From a virus, in IMG/VR virus record IMGVR_UViG_3300033571_018600, positions 1-34,847 of that record: 34,847 nt of DNA, one strand, 5' to 3'. Shown here in pieces: positions 1 through 6,652 of this stretch. Below the pieces are notes generated by a model. That model was not told the DNA's origin and searched no databases. It was given only the letters and a program-made list of their open reading frames with translations. The position numbers and the translations under genes were made by a program. The number at the start of each line of letters is the position of its first letter. Positions within the stretch are counted from its first letter, which is position 1.

Positions 1-44
1 ATTGAAATTGTCCTACTAACCGCACGAATTTAAAGGGGTTTATC

Positions 45-293
45 ATGAAAGCATATGTTTTGAGCGAAAAAGGTGAGATTCTCTCAATTAGAAAAATGCA
101 ACGTGACGCAATCGATGACATGGACGGCCTAGAATCCCCTATAATCGACTCTGTGGAATGGGTAGGGGCTGACCCACTCAGTGAATCTCTAGCGGTTTAT
201 GTTGGCGTTACGCCTTGCGGCGAATACGTGCAAGCGTCGCACGACCTGGAATTGCTTGACTCTGACCTGGAAGTTGTCGAATTCAGGGGATAG
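45..293 (+). CDS. hypothetical protein, 82 aa
   Basis: I do not recognise this protein. It is an acidic 82-residue product with no membrane segment, signal peptide or Cys motif. An AAAGGGG ribosome-binding sequence at about 33-39 supports the ATG at 45. It is the first gene in the window, and nothing upstream shows whether it belongs to an operon that starts outside. A hairpin-containing gap of 72 bases separates it from the next gene. Confidence 0.65.
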   Translation: MKAYVLSEKGEILSIRKMQRDAIDDMDGLESPIIDSVEWVGADPLSESLAVYVGVTPCGEYVQASHDLELLDSDLEVVEFRG

Positions 294-325
294 ACGACTG
301 TCTAAATAATATACACTTTTTTTGG

Positions 326-353
326 TCCGAGTGGGGGGGTTGCCGCGCTCGGG
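326..353 (+). other. GC-rich hairpin between genes
   Basis: In the gap 294-365, positions 326-331 (TCCGAG) can pair with 348-353 (CTCGGG) around a G-rich loop. A T-run lies upstream (317-323), not downstream, so this is not a normal + strand terminator. It could terminate transcription on the other strand or be a leader structure for the gene at 366. The hairpin was found by eye and not tested for stability. Confidence 0.3.
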
Positions 354-365
354 TGGGAGAGAAAA

Positions 366-566
366 ATGCTAATTCATTTTGAGAAAAACCGTGGAATTGT
401 TTCTAAAATTGTCAAACACTTAAAGAATGAACGGAAATTTATTCCGAGAGGCCAAAAGTGGAAAGCGGGATGGTATCGGCAAGTGAGCATAAACGGAAAA
501 GATTTAATCGAAGTTAAGGTAGAGGGTCCGTTTTCTCGAAAAAGATTAATTGACGCATTGCAATAA
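366..566 (+). CDS. small basic hypothetical protein, 66 aa
   Basis: This is a Lys/Arg-rich 66-residue protein of unknown function with no zinc or membrane motif. GGGAGAG at about 355-361 is the ribosome-binding site. Its last codons overlap the -35 region of a promoter candidate at 550-578. The basic charge would suit a nucleic-acid-associated role, but no domain can be named. Confidence 0.6.
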   Translation: MLIHFEKNRGIVSKIVKHLKNERKFIPRGQKWKAGWYRQVSINGKDLIEVKVEGPFSRKRLIDALQ

Positions 567-578
567 ATATAATATAAC
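550..578 (+). promoter_or_regulatory. sigma70-like promoter candidate
   Basis: TTGACG (550-555) and TATAAC (573-578) are separated by 17 bases, matching five of six consensus bases at each box. A perfect TATAAT also lies at 568-573, but its spacing is too short. The 12-mer ATAATATAACAG (569-580) recurs exactly at 2148-2159, which suggests a shared phage promoter element. It would drive the gene at 601. Confidence 0.55.
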
Positions 579-600
579 AGAAACAAGAGGAGAGAAAAAA

Positions 601-807
601 ATGAGCGCACAAATTTTGATTAAAGAACAAAACGGTAAAAAAGAATTCGTGTTGGCCACTGAAGTGAGACTTGCAGACCCTTCGAAAGTCGGCACGGTGT
701 ACCGTCACGACGGACTTTTCTTGGTGGTTCGGGAAGACTCTGAAGGAAACGAACTTCCAGCGTACAAATTCCCAACGTTGACCGAAGCGTTGAAATTCGT
801 TAAGTGA
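601..807 (+). CDS. hypothetical protein, 68 aa
   Basis: The ATG at 601 is preceded by AGAGGAGAG, a good ribosome-binding site. A longer reading frame from 550 would run through the promoter and lacks a ribosome site. The product is a mixed-charge cytoplasmic-looking protein that I do not recognise. It ends 32 bases before the next gene's start and is probably cotranscribed with it. Confidence 0.65.
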   Translation: MSAQILIKEQNGKKEFVLATEVRLADPSKVGTVYRHDGLFLVVREDSEGNELPAYKFPTLTEALKFVK

Positions 808-839
808 TTGGAAGAAATAATAAAAAAGGAAAAAATAAT

Positions 840-1352
840 ATGTTGACCCAAAAGACTGCGGCGAAAATGGCCCTCGAACAAATTGTAGATTGCGAAAACC
901 GGTTCTATCATGACTACTTAGATTATTGCAGCGCGTTGGAACTCGACACTGAAGAAGTAACGGGGGAAGAACAGTCAAACCATATTTACTCCCTCGCCCT
1001 GCAAGGCTTGGGCCTCAGTTTCCCTGAAAGATTCGAGCGAGTTGATGACGCTGATATCGAAGGGACTTACCTGATGGGAGAAATTGCAGCAACATACGGA
1101 GAACTTGCTGAGGCTTTAGGCGAGGCAAAGGGTGGCGACGATTACAAAGTGAGCGGCGAATGGACCTTTGTTTCAAAAGAAGGTGAAGTGTTCAACGTGT
1201 ACGACTGGAAGGAAACAGAACTCTATGACTCTGACCTCCCTAGCGTTAAGAAATTCCGCAAATCAACGGAGCCTGTCATGTTTCACGTGGGAGCCCGGCG
1301 CGGAAGTGATGTTGTGGGATTCATCAAGTGGCTGAAGAAAAAACTCTCTTAA
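840..1352 (+). CDS. conserved phage protein with EWxF/YDWK-type C-terminal domain, 170 aa
   Basis: The ATG at 840 follows AAAAAAGGAAAA; the frame is open from 804 but without a better ribosome site. Residues about 105-170 (GEWTF, then VYDWKE, then FHVG and a terminal WLKKKL) resemble a small domain that I have seen in uncharacterised phage proteins, where EWxF, YDWK and HIG motifs recur in this order. The N-terminal part is acidic and helical with no recognisable motif. The function is unknown, and the family resemblance is from memory rather than a search. Confidence 0.7.
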   Translation: MLTQKTAAKMALEQIVDCENRFYHDYLDYCSALELDTEEVTGEEQSNHIYSLALQGLGLSFPERFERVDDADIEGTYLMGEIAATYGELAEALGEAKGGDDYKVSGEWTFVSKEGEVFNVYDWKETELYDSDLPSVKKFRKSTEPVMFHVGARRGSDVVGFIKWLKKKLS

Positions 1353-1365
1353 CTTCTTTTTTGTC

Positions 1366-1394
1366 TTGATTGACGCAACGAATCATTATATAAC
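1366..1394 (+). promoter_or_regulatory. sigma70-like promoter candidate upstream of the DUF932-type gene
   Basis: TTGATT (1366-1371) and TATAAC (1389-1394) are 17 bases apart, four and five of six consensus matches respectively. The site lies in the 62-base gap before the gene at 1415, so a transcript would start near 1401, just ahead of its AAGGAG site. The -10 hexamer is the same as at 573-578 and 2152-2157. Confidence 0.5.
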
Positions 1395-1414
1395 ATTATT
1401 TAAGGAGAACGAAA

Positions 1415-2146
1415 ATGGAAAACCAAATCTTGAATCTTTCAAACGCAGCGCATCCTAAAATGTCCTCAAAATATAAGACTGTGCAGACAAATTTGATAGC
1501 TCAGAAATTTAAGGACTTGGGTTTTGTGGTGGATTCGATTCATCAACGGAAGTCCCGCCATGGAAGCGGGGGTTACGGAAAACACATGGTTAAACTCTCC
1601 CACCCTGAACTCCTCAGTGTTAAGGGTTTGGATGATGTCAAACTGCAACTTGTCATCACTAACTCTTTCGACGGGAGTTCTAGGTTCATGATTGGACTCG
1701 GGTTTTTCCGGTTTGTATGCGCCAACGGAATGATCGTTGGGGAAACTCTTGAGACTTTCAAGCACAAACACACTGGAATGATTCTTGAGGAATTGGACGA
1801 ATCAATCGAACGAATTGTGGCACAAACGAAAACACTTGCCGAAGTCATTCAGAAAATGAAGTCAACCGAACTAACAACAGCGCAGATCATTTCTTTTGAG
1901 GAAGAAGCTAAGAAACTGCGCGGCGATAAAGTGTCTTCAATCGAATGGACCACACGACGCACCGAGGATCAAGGCAACAATCTTTTTGTTGTCTATAACA
2001 GAATCCAAGAGGATCTCATTCGTGGCGGAACGGCTGCGACAAGTGAGGAAGGACGTGCTAGAGTATTAAGAGAAATCAAGAGCGTTGACAAACTCAAAGA
2101 AATCAACGGCAAACTCTTTGACATTGCGGCGAAATTGGCAGCTTAA
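1415..2146 (+). CDS. DUF932-type phage/plasmid protein
   Basis: This 243-residue protein carries the hallmark of the DUF932 (phage/plasmid-like) family: a segment with hydrophobic strands followed by DGSSRFMIGLGFFRFVCANGM around residues 88-110, where a polar-G-S stretch precedes L-x-x-F-R-x-V-C-x-N-G. Known DUF932 members are usually 250-350 residues and have no firm biochemical role. They often sit with recombination or early genes of phages. AAGGAG at 1402-1407 fixes the start. The gene has its own promoter candidate and looks like a monocistronic or first-gene unit. Confidence is good for family and low for function. Confidence 0.8.
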   Translation: MENQILNLSNAAHPKMSSKYKTVQTNLIAQKFKDLGFVVDSIHQRKSRHGSGGYGKHMVKLSHPELLSVKGLDDVKLQLVITNSFDGSSRFMIGLGFFRFVCANGMIVGETLETFKHKHTGMILEELDESIERIVAQTKTLAEVIQKMKSTELTTAQIISFEEEAKKLRGDKVSSIEWTTRRTEDQGNNLFVVYNRIQEDLIRGGTAATSEEGRARVLREIKSVDKLKEINGKLFDIAAKLAA

Positions 2147-2147
2147 C

Positions 2148-2159
2148 ATAATATAACAG
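2148..2159 (+). promoter_or_regulatory. repeated TATAAC element (ATAATATAACAG)
   Basis: This 12-mer is identical to 569-580, which sits in a promoter candidate. It starts two bases after the preceding stop codon and about 50 bases before the gene at 2207. No convincing -35 box lies 16-18 bases upstream, so it could be a promoter of a phage-specific type that needs only a -10-like element, or a chance AT-rich repeat. Confidence 0.35.
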
Positions 2160-2206
2160 GACGTTAGTGTAGGCCATGGATGGTCTTTTTTGAAAGGGAG
2201 AGAAAA

Positions 2207-2485
2207 ATGAAAGTGACCACTTTGGAACTGGCGAAGTCTGCAATTGAAAACTCAAACGGTAGAATCTTTTCGGTTAAATTCTTAAAGAAGGATGGAACTG
2301 TTAGGGACATGACTTGTCGGCTTGGTGTTAAGAAACACGTCAAAGGTGTGGGGTTGAATTACTGCCCACAAGAACACGATTTGATTACGGTTTTTGATAT
2401 GGGAAAAAAGGATTATCGTTCTGTGCCTCTCGATTCGAGTCTACTCTTGGTGAAAATTAACGGGCAAACTCTTTGGGTGGTGTGA
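2207..2485 (+). CDS. hypothetical protein, 92 aa
   Basis: The start at ATG 2207 follows GGGAGAG; the frame is open from 2180 but that start lacks a ribosome site. Strand-rich central residues (IFSVKFLKKDG, RDMTCRLGVKKH, DLITVFDM, YRSVPLDS) suggest a small beta-barrel: the pattern G-R-x-F-x-V-x-F-x-K-x-D-G-T-x-R-x-M-x-C-R is shared by small phage-encoded proteins that I recall but cannot name. It is followed almost immediately by the gene at 2487. Confidence 0.7.
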   Translation: MKVTTLELAKSAIENSNGRIFSVKFLKKDGTVRDMTCRLGVKKHVKGVGLNYCPQEHDLITVFDMGKKDYRSVPLDSSLLLVKINGQTLWVV

Positions 2486-2486
2486 G

Positions 2487-2681
2487 ATGAAATGCAAAGT
2501 ACAAGTGACAAACGAACCTGAAAAAATTTTCGATGACACAGAACGTGCTGTGGAGTTTGCAAAGTCAAAGGTCTATTCCCCAAAGGACGCACCGGAATGG
2601 GTAGATCATTTAGAAAAAAATGGGACAGTGCGTTATTCTTATGGATTCGAAGAAGTTGAACTGTTATTGTGGAGTAAGTGA
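2487..2681 (+). CDS. hypothetical protein, 64 aa
   Basis: The start lies one base after the previous stop, and the stop overlaps the next ATG at 2681 (TGATG). Translation is therefore likely coupled in the run 2207-2995. The product is acidic with no recognisable motif. Confidence 0.6.
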   Translation: MKCKVQVTNEPEKIFDDTERAVEFAKSKVYSPKDAPEWVDHLEKNGTVRYSYGFEEVELLLWSK

Positions 2682-2995
2682 TGGAAACCAAACCGGAATA
2701 CAAAATCGTTGGAACTTGGACGCCTTGGGGCAAGGCACAATATAGATACAAATACACGAGGGGAGTAACCTTCTATGGAACAGCTGGACACGGTGGGTTC
2801 AAAGTGTCTGCCTCCATGCTAAAAAAAATGCCGAGAGAATTACAGAACCCTGATGGGTGGTATGAGGAAGACTGCGAATGGTGCAAAGTGGCCCTAGCAT
2901 TCCCTGATATCTTCCCACAAAGCTCAAGAGATGCAGCAAAATCAACTTGGGAAAAATGGTTCAACGATAACGGAACATATAAGAGGTTTTTATGA
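2681..2995 (+). CDS. hypothetical protein, 104 aa
   Basis: ATG 2681 is favoured by GGAG seven bases upstream; a GTG directly before it (2678) is an alternative. The product is rich in Trp, Lys and Glu, with a central ELQNPDGWYEEDCEWCKVAL stretch and a terminal WEKWF. It carries no domain that I can name. It ends in an ATGA overlap with the gene at 2992. Confidence 0.65.
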   Translation: METKPEYKIVGTWTPWGKAQYRYKYTRGVTFYGTAGHGGFKVSASMLKKMPRELQNPDGWYEEDCEWCKVALAFPDIFPQSSRDAAKSTWEKWFNDNGTYKRFL

Positions 2996-3336
2996 GTTTA
3001 AAGTTTGTAAGAAATAGCATCACTAACCGGATCTTTCACGCAACAACTCGCAGGGTGACAAAAATCGCAGAACTTCTAGTGTTTCACAAGGAAGGTGTTG
3101 CATTTGAATTAGTGGACGAAAAGGGTAATGACATCAAAGAATTGGCATTATCTAAACATAAAGGCAATATGCCATACGCTGAAGATACTGAGGTTTATGG
3201 GTCACCAGCTCCACTTTTCGAAACGAAATTATATGCTTGTTTGGACTGCGACAGAATGAATCCAAATCGATACCGTTGTTCCGTATGTTGGGATGCTTTC
3301 TCCGACCACAATGATACTAGCGCAACTTATTACTAA
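2992..3336 (+). CDS. hypothetical protein with C-terminal CxxC zinc-knuckle-like pair
   Basis: This 114-residue protein has a terminal segment with CLDCDR and CSVC separated by 10 residues (C-x2-C-x10-C-x2-C, residues about 81-98). That spacing suits a zinc ribbon. The N-terminal 80 residues are basic then mixed and not recognised. It overlaps the previous stop by four bases (ATGA), so it is likely translated by coupling. Confidence 0.65.
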   Translation: MSLKFVRNSITNRIFHATTRRVTKIAELLVFHKEGVAFELVDEKGNDIKELALSKHKGNMPYAEDTEVYGSPAPLFETKLYACLDCDRMNPNRYRCSVCWDAFSDHNDTSATYY

Positions 3337-3348
3337 GAGGGAATTAAA

Positions 3349-3741
3349 ATGAAATCATGCTTCATTGTACCGCTTTTTCAAAATGAACTGTCTTGGGAAG
3401 ACAACGTAAAAAACGCAACCTTGGCAATCACTAATCTTAAAGACCTGAACGTTCCAGTGATTGTCGGTAGGGTTGGTGCAGGAACACCAAAGGATCGTGA
3501 AATTGTAGCGATTATCCCTTTGGACCAGGAGCACATGAAGGATTCTTTAGTGAAGGTATATCATCAAACCTCATACCTTAAATGCGGAGAAGACTCGATG
3601 TGTTCTGTAGTTAGTGTGTCAGATACGGGGGAGCTAAGTGAAACACAACTAGGACAATTAAACGAAGAACCTTTCGTATCAAAGAACATCTATTCAATCC
3701 TAGCAAGGAATAAACACTACACGATTGAGGGCATCGTATAA
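3349..3741 (+). CDS. hypothetical protein, 130 aa
   Basis: AGAGGGAA before ATG 3349 is a clear ribosome-binding site. The sequence has alternating strand and helix character with no membrane segment and no catalytic signature. Its stop overlaps the ATG of the next gene by one base, so the pair 3349-3977 is one translational unit. Confidence 0.65.
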   Translation: MKSCFIVPLFQNELSWEDNVKNATLAITNLKDLNVPVIVGRVGAGTPKDREIVAIIPLDQEHMKDSLVKVYHQTSYLKCGEDSMCSVVSVSDTGELSETQLGQLNEEPFVSKNIYSILARNKHYTIEGIV

Positions 3742-3977
3742 TGTACGAAACGGTGGTTGAAACTGAGAGTGGTGTCTTTCTTGTCAATGCTGTAGTAGAC
3801 ATGAAGGACAAGGAGAAGTGTTTCGTTGGGCTTCTTAATGTCATGAAACTAGATGATGAGGATCTCCCCTTTGGTGAAGGTGGGGCATTCCTAGACCATG
3901 ACCCAACCCCAAAGGAACGGAACGATATTGAGACAAAGGTAGCAATTAAGTATTTCTCTGAGGTGTTCGATGAATGA
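3741..3977 (+). CDS. acidic hypothetical protein, 78 aa
   Basis: The start overlaps the preceding TAA (TAATG). The product begins with a strand-rich half (YETVVETESGVFLVNAVVDM) and continues acidic. No family is recognised. It overlaps the following gene by eight bases, continuing the tightly packed operon. Confidence 0.6.
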   Translation: MYETVVETESGVFLVNAVVDMKDKEKCFVGLLNVMKLDDEDLPFGEGGAFLDHDPTPKERNDIETKVAIKYFSEVFDE

Positions 3978-4176
3978 ACTTAAAATGAAAGAAATTAAAA
4001 AGCTAATTCGTGAAATCGAGAAGGACTGTATTAAAAATATGGACTTACACGAAGAGCTAGATGCCGTGACAATCATTCTTAGGTCTAGCCTAAACGCATA
4101 CGAGAGGACTGAAATCGATAAGATGATGTCTAGGTTAAACGGTGAGAATGCTGAAGTCATCAAACTCAAGAAATGA
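3970..4176 (+). CDS. charged helical hypothetical protein, 68 aa
   Basis: Almost the whole product is predicted helix with dense Lys/Glu heptad-like spacing, suggesting a small coiled-coil or helical hairpin. AGGTG-type sequence about 8 bases before ATG 3970 could serve as ribosome site. No known domain is seen. Confidence 0.6.
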   Translation: MNELKMKEIKKLIREIEKDCIKNMDLHEELDAVTIILRSSLNAYERTEIDKMMSRLNGENAEVIKLKK

Positions 4177-4182
4177 GTGAAT

Positions 4183-4305
4183 ATGCTTAGACCATTAGCT
4201 TTATATAGCCTCGCCTTAGTTCTACAGCTTCTCGCTGGTGCCCTCTCGTCGGGGGGCTTTTGGATTGTTTTGTATATCGTCTTAACCGTAAATCAAAGGA
4301 GCTAA
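4183..4305 (+). CDS. possible 40-aa membrane protein
   Basis: A short frame from ATG 4183 codes two hydrophobic stretches (LALYSLALVLQLLAGAL and FWIVLYIVLTV) separated by SSGG, like a two-pass mini membrane protein. It lacks a good ribosome site, and a terminator-like hairpin lies within it. It may therefore be non-coding. Its stop is three bases before the PhaR-type gene start. Confidence 0.35.
   Translation: MLRPLALYSLALVLQLLAGALSSGGFWIVLYIVLTVNQRS
4240..4261 (+). terminator. weak Rho-independent terminator candidate
   Basis: GCCCTC (4240-4245) pairs with GGGGGC (4252-4257), followed by TTTT. The T-run is short. If active it would separate the 3349-4176 operon from the PhaR-type genes. 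It lies within a possible small reading frame, so only one of the two may be real. Confidence 0.35.
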
Positions 4306-4307
4306 TT

Positions 4308-4538
4308 ATGACCACCACTGTAATCAAGAAATATAAGAACAGAAAACTTTATGACTCACGCGTTGCTAAATACATCACCTTGGAAGATGTGAAGCACGCG
4401 ATCTTATCGGGTGAGAGTGTGAGGATTGTGGAACACGGTACACATAGGGACGTAACCACTGAAACCCTGGCACAGATCCTCTCAAAAGTGGAAGCATTGC
4501 GCTCGCCTGATACCCTTCACTCTCTCATTAGGGGATAA
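4308..4538 (+). CDS. stand-alone PhaR-type (PHB/PHA accumulation regulator) DNA-binding domain, copy 1
   Basis: The 76-residue product matches the N-terminal DNA-binding domain of polyhydroxyalkanoate regulators nearly end to end. It has IKKYKNRKLYD (residues 6-16), then KYITLEDV, then a strand with VRIVEHGTHRDVTTETLAQIL. Host PhaR proteins are longer and repress phasin genes while sensing PHA polymer; here the effector half is missing. AAAGGAG at 4295-4301 supports the start. A divergent second copy follows at once. A phage regulator that targets host PHA storage or its own genes is inference; the domain call is strong. Confidence 0.85.
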   Translation: MTTTVIKKYKNRKLYDSRVAKYITLEDVKHAILSGESVRIVEHGTHRDVTTETLAQILSKVEALRSPDTLHSLIRG

Positions 4539-4539
4539 C

Positions 4540-4776
4540 ATGAGAACCATTCTGATTATTAGACATTCGAACGATAAGTATTACGACTCTAGCTGTGCAT
4601 CATACATAACCCTAGAGGAAATCAAGGAAGAGATTCTACTGGGTAATCGTATTATCGTGAGAACCGTTGGTAATAAGACCGATATTACCTCGACAGTATT
4701 GTCTCGAATCCGAGTCGACCAATTGAAGCACAAGTCGGTAGAATCATTAGTGAAACTTATTAAGTTAGGAGCATAG
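4540..4776 (+). CDS. PhaR-type DNA-binding domain, divergent copy 2
   Basis: This 78-residue product aligns with its neighbour: IIRHSNDKYYDS matches IKKYKNRKLYDS, then ASYITLEEIKEEILLGN, then a conserved D-I-T-x-x-V-L-x-R-I segment. The basic KNR patch is replaced by SND, so DNA binding specificity or ability probably changed. It starts one base after the stop of copy 1. It is either a tandem duplication that diverged or a partner subunit for a heteromer. Confidence 0.75.
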   Translation: MRTILIIRHSNDKYYDSSCASYITLEEIKEEILLGNRIIVRTVGNKTDITSTVLSRIRVDQLKHKSVESLVKLIKLGA

Positions 4777-4777
4777 T

Positions 4778-5041
4778 ATGCAGACACGAATTAGATACAA
4801 TAAGGAATCGAACGGTAACCTGGTGCTTAGAAACCCACTCGTTGCGGGTGGTGATCTCTTGACTGTTACCCTCATGCCCGATCAATTGGGGTACGTCATC
4901 ACCGACGCAACTAGCGGAAGTGTTGTTGAGAATGGAACAGCAACATCACTACAAATGCTAAAAATCCGAGTCAAACGATCTCTTATTTCAAGAGGTGTTG
5001 TATTCTCGGAAGAGGTAAGAAACAGGGATACAAGCGAATGA
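4778..5041 (+). CDS. hypothetical protein, 87 aa
   Basis: The start is one base after the previous stop, with AGGAG eight bases before ATG 4778. It is a basic, strand-rich product (LRNPLVAGGDLLTVTL, then YVITDATSG) ending in a basic helix. No family is recognised. It is the last gene before the structured gap at 5042-5181. Confidence 0.6.
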   Translation: MQTRIRYNKESNGNLVLRNPLVAGGDLLTVTLMPDQLGYVITDATSGSVVENGTATSLQMLKIRVKRSLISRGVVFSEEVRNRDTSE

Positions 5042-5053
5042 TTTCAATTGGTT

Positions 5054-5146
5054 ATGCGGTGGGGCTTTTTTTGACAAAGCTCTACCGTATCAACCATATG
5101 GGCTACAGGGTAATACGCGCTCCCACTTGATGTGGTCGCTTACCCT
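5054..5146 (+). ncRNA. structured RNA candidate A (two long hairpins)
   Basis: Hairpin 1 pairs 5054-5068 with 5076-5090: 15 pairs, three of them G-U, around a 7-base loop. Hairpin 2 is nested: 5107-5113 pairs with 5140-5146, 5117-5119 with 5137-5139, and 5123-5126 with 5132-5135 around UUGAU. Hairpin 1 has a T-run in its stem and loop but none after it, so it is not a standard terminator. It could be a leader element for the gene at 5182 or a free small RNA. No known RNA family was recognised, and the strand is assumed from the genes. Confidence 0.45.
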
Positions 5147-5181
5147 CAAGGTAATCACCATACGAAGTAAATACCATATCT

Positions 5182-5403
5182 ATGGATAAATTTCAAGAAG
5201 ACAACAGAATCCTAACACAAAAGGAACTAGCAGCTCTGGAAAAAGAAGTTGAAGAAATCCAAGCAGAGTTGGATTGGTATTTGGATATGAACTTATCGAA
5301 TGATAATGTTGCGATGCTACTCAATCGCCTTGACATTATTGTAAAGAGATGCGATGAGTCATTATATTGGAAGAAGAGAGCAAAGTTTAAAGTTATCAAA
5401 TGA
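5182..5403 (+). CDS. coiled-coil hypothetical protein, 73 aa
   Basis: Residues about 8-60 are highly charged and helical with heptad-like spacing (LTQKELAALEKEVEEIQAEL). No membrane segment is present. No convincing ribosome site is visible before ATG 5182, which follows the structured RNA by 36 bases; translation could depend on that leader. Confidence 0.6.
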   Translation: MDKFQEDNRILTQKELAALEKEVEEIQAELDWYLDMNLSNDNVAMLLNRLDIIVKRCDESLYWKKRAKFKVIK

Positions 5404-5411
5404 GGTAAGTT

Positions 5412-5591
5412 ATGACAGAGTGGATTTTTGAATATAAGGCAATCTTCCCTCCCTACACACAGAGAATTATATCTGGAGAAGTAAGGGCCCACAGTGCTGA
5501 TGAAGCAAGAGCAACTGTTCTCGAGATGGGATACACTCCCACCACAATCGTGGCAATTAAACCAGCTACGCCGGAGAAATCAGATGTTTAA
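5412..5591 (+). CDS. 59-aa protein resembling the PilC/GspF N-terminal motif
   Basis: GAGG at 5402-5405 precedes ATG 5412. The sequence has F-x-Y-K-A near the start, then G-E-V-R-A-H-S-A-D-E-A-R and a later L-x-x-M-G-Y-T-P-x-x-I. This order is reminiscent of the N-terminal segment of type IV pilus/type II secretion inner membrane proteins (YKA...GxxxAxsxxeA...L...GxxPxxI). It lacks their membrane domains. The match may be convergent; the gene itself is well placed between neighbours with an 8-base overlap at its end. Confidence 0.55.
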   Translation: MTEWIFEYKAIFPPYTQRIISGEVRAHSADEARATVLEMGYTPTTIVAIKPATPEKSDV

Positions 5592-5685
5592 CATGTTGTT
5601 TGTTATTGCTATCTTCTTGGACTTTCTCGTAACCCTGGAGCCATATATCAATGCTTTTACCCTCGGAGATTTCAGTTTCGGTTGA
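5584..5685 (+). CDS. 33-aa single-pass membrane protein
   Basis: ATG 5584 overlaps the preceding stop by eight bases, with CGGAG nine bases upstream. Residues 3-19 (NMLFVIAIFLDFLVTLE) form one hydrophobic helix. Such mini membrane proteins recur in this window (4183, 6047, 19882). The function is unknown. Confidence 0.5.
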   Translation: MFNMLFVIAIFLDFLVTLEPYINAFTLGDFSFG

Positions 5686-5689
5686 TGGT

Positions 5690-5791
5690 ATGACTCTTAG
5701 TTTTTGTCTACACGACCCAGAAGAATATGTCGGATTTACCGTGTCATTTCTTTATTGTAAAAAATGTGGAGAAAAGTTAGATGAGAAATGA
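5690..5791 (+). CDS. 33-aa mini zinc ribbon (CxH...CxxC)
   Basis: The product has C6-L-H8-D, then GFT, then C23-K-K-C26-G. Two other proteins in this window (11616 and 14029) have the same layout: C-x-H-D, a GFT motif and a terminal aromatic-C-x-x-C. It is therefore probably a real zinc-binding peptide, despite weak ribosome-site evidence. It overlaps the gene at 5781. Confidence 0.5.
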   Translation: MTLSFCLHDPEEYVGFTVSFLYCKKCGEKLDEK

Positions 5792-6071
5792 TGTTAGATC
5801 ATTTGGTAATAATGACGAGAAAGACCATAGCTACTACCATAGAGAAGGAAATAAACTACACGTCACCACCATTGAGTATAAAGACGACTACCCCAAAGAA
5901 TTAACACCAGCGGTTAGAATCCCACCAGGTTATAAGCAGTTAAATCTAACTCGGCTATCAACATTGGTGACTGTGGAAACTATCCCACAGAGTGAGATTT
6001 TTGGTGTAGCAATCAACGAGTGTCATAAAGTTAAAACGGTGACGGTATGGACGGTAAATCAATTCAGTTAA
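5781..6071 (+). CDS. hypothetical protein, 96 aa
   Basis: The start at 5781 overlaps the preceding stop by 11 bases, with GGAGAAAAG just upstream. The product is hydrophilic at the N terminus (several His and Tyr) and strand-rich later (LSTLVTVETIP). It is not recognised. Confidence 0.6.
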   Translation: MRNDVRSFGNNDEKDHSYYHREGNKLHVTTIEYKDDYPKELTPAVRIPPGYKQLNLTRLSTLVTVETIPQSEIFGVAINECHKVKTVTVWTVNQFS

Positions 6072-6172
6072 TCAAAGAAATTAGAATGAAGTATTATTTG
6101 GAATTGCTGATTCTTTATGTTCTTATGAATCCGCTTTTTATTTATGTGGTTTATAAGTTAATCTTCAACTGA
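6047..6172 (+). CDS. 41-aa single-pass membrane protein
   Basis: The frame from ATG 6047 overlaps the end of the previous gene by 25 bases and codes a charged N terminus followed by a hydrophobic helix (LELLILYVLMNPLFIYVVY). An internal ATG at 6086 with TTAGA upstream could be used instead. It ends six bases before the next gene. Confidence 0.45.
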   Translation: MDGKSIQLIKEIRMKYYLELLILYVLMNPLFIYVVYKLIFN

Positions 6173-6178
6173 GGTTAT

Positions 6179-6652
6179 ATGAATATCTTCTATCTAGACA
6201 AAGACCCCGTAGTAGCTGCTCAGCAGCAGGTAGACAAGCATGTCGTGAAGATGCCCCTTGAAACCGCACAGATGCTCTGTAGTGCCTTTGAAGTAGGCTC
6301 CGCGCCCTACCGCCGCACCCATTACAATCACCCCTCCACGGTATGGTCACGTTCTTCTAAAGCAAATTACCAATGGCTCATTAAACATGGTTATGCGTTG
6401 TGCGAAGAATACACAAAACGCTACAACAAAGAACACAAGTGCAAGGCAATCATTGAGTGGTGTGAAAACAACCAGGATGGCCTATCTTTTGACTCAGAAG
6501 AGTTTACCGATCCGCCACAGTGTATGCCCGATGACGCAAAGAGAAGTGACTCTGTGTCTGGATATAGGACCTATTACAACACTCACAAAAGTTATATTTT
6601 TAACTGGACAAAGCGAAACCCCCCTGAATGGGTTAATATAACGAAAGCTTAG
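6179..6652 (+). CDS. conserved phage protein, possible pyrimidine-dimer glycosylase-like
   Basis: This 157-residue protein begins MNIFYLDKDP and has DKHVVKMPLETAQML (residues 19-33), then THYNHPSTVW, then YQWL, then a PPQCMPD motif near residue 113, and ends in NPPEW. This arrangement is a widespread uncharacterised phage family; some members carry a pyrimidine dimer DNA glycosylase label, and the DKHVVKM-TAQ segment vaguely resembles the N terminus of T4 endonuclease V. I would trust the family membership and not the enzyme name. GAGG precedes the ATG. Confidence 0.7.
   Translation: MNIFYLDKDPVVAAQQQVDKHVVKMPLETAQMLCSAFEVGSAPYRRTHYNHPSTVWSRSSKANYQWLIKHGYALCEEYTKRYNKEHKCKAIIEWCENNQDGLSFDSEEFTDPPQCMPDDAKRSDSVSGYRTYYNTHKSYIFNWTKRNPPEWVNITKA

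Noticed and set aside
2413-2757. Long minus-strand frames under + strand genes (also 374-610, 514-978, 20917-21381, 27128-27355)
   Set aside because: They lie opposite well-supported genes with ribosome sites and show no domain; they reflect biased codons on the + strand.
6165-6650. Alternative frames inside the 6179-6652 gene on both strands
   Set aside because: Only the chosen frame carries the conserved phage motif order and a ribosome site; the others are shadows.
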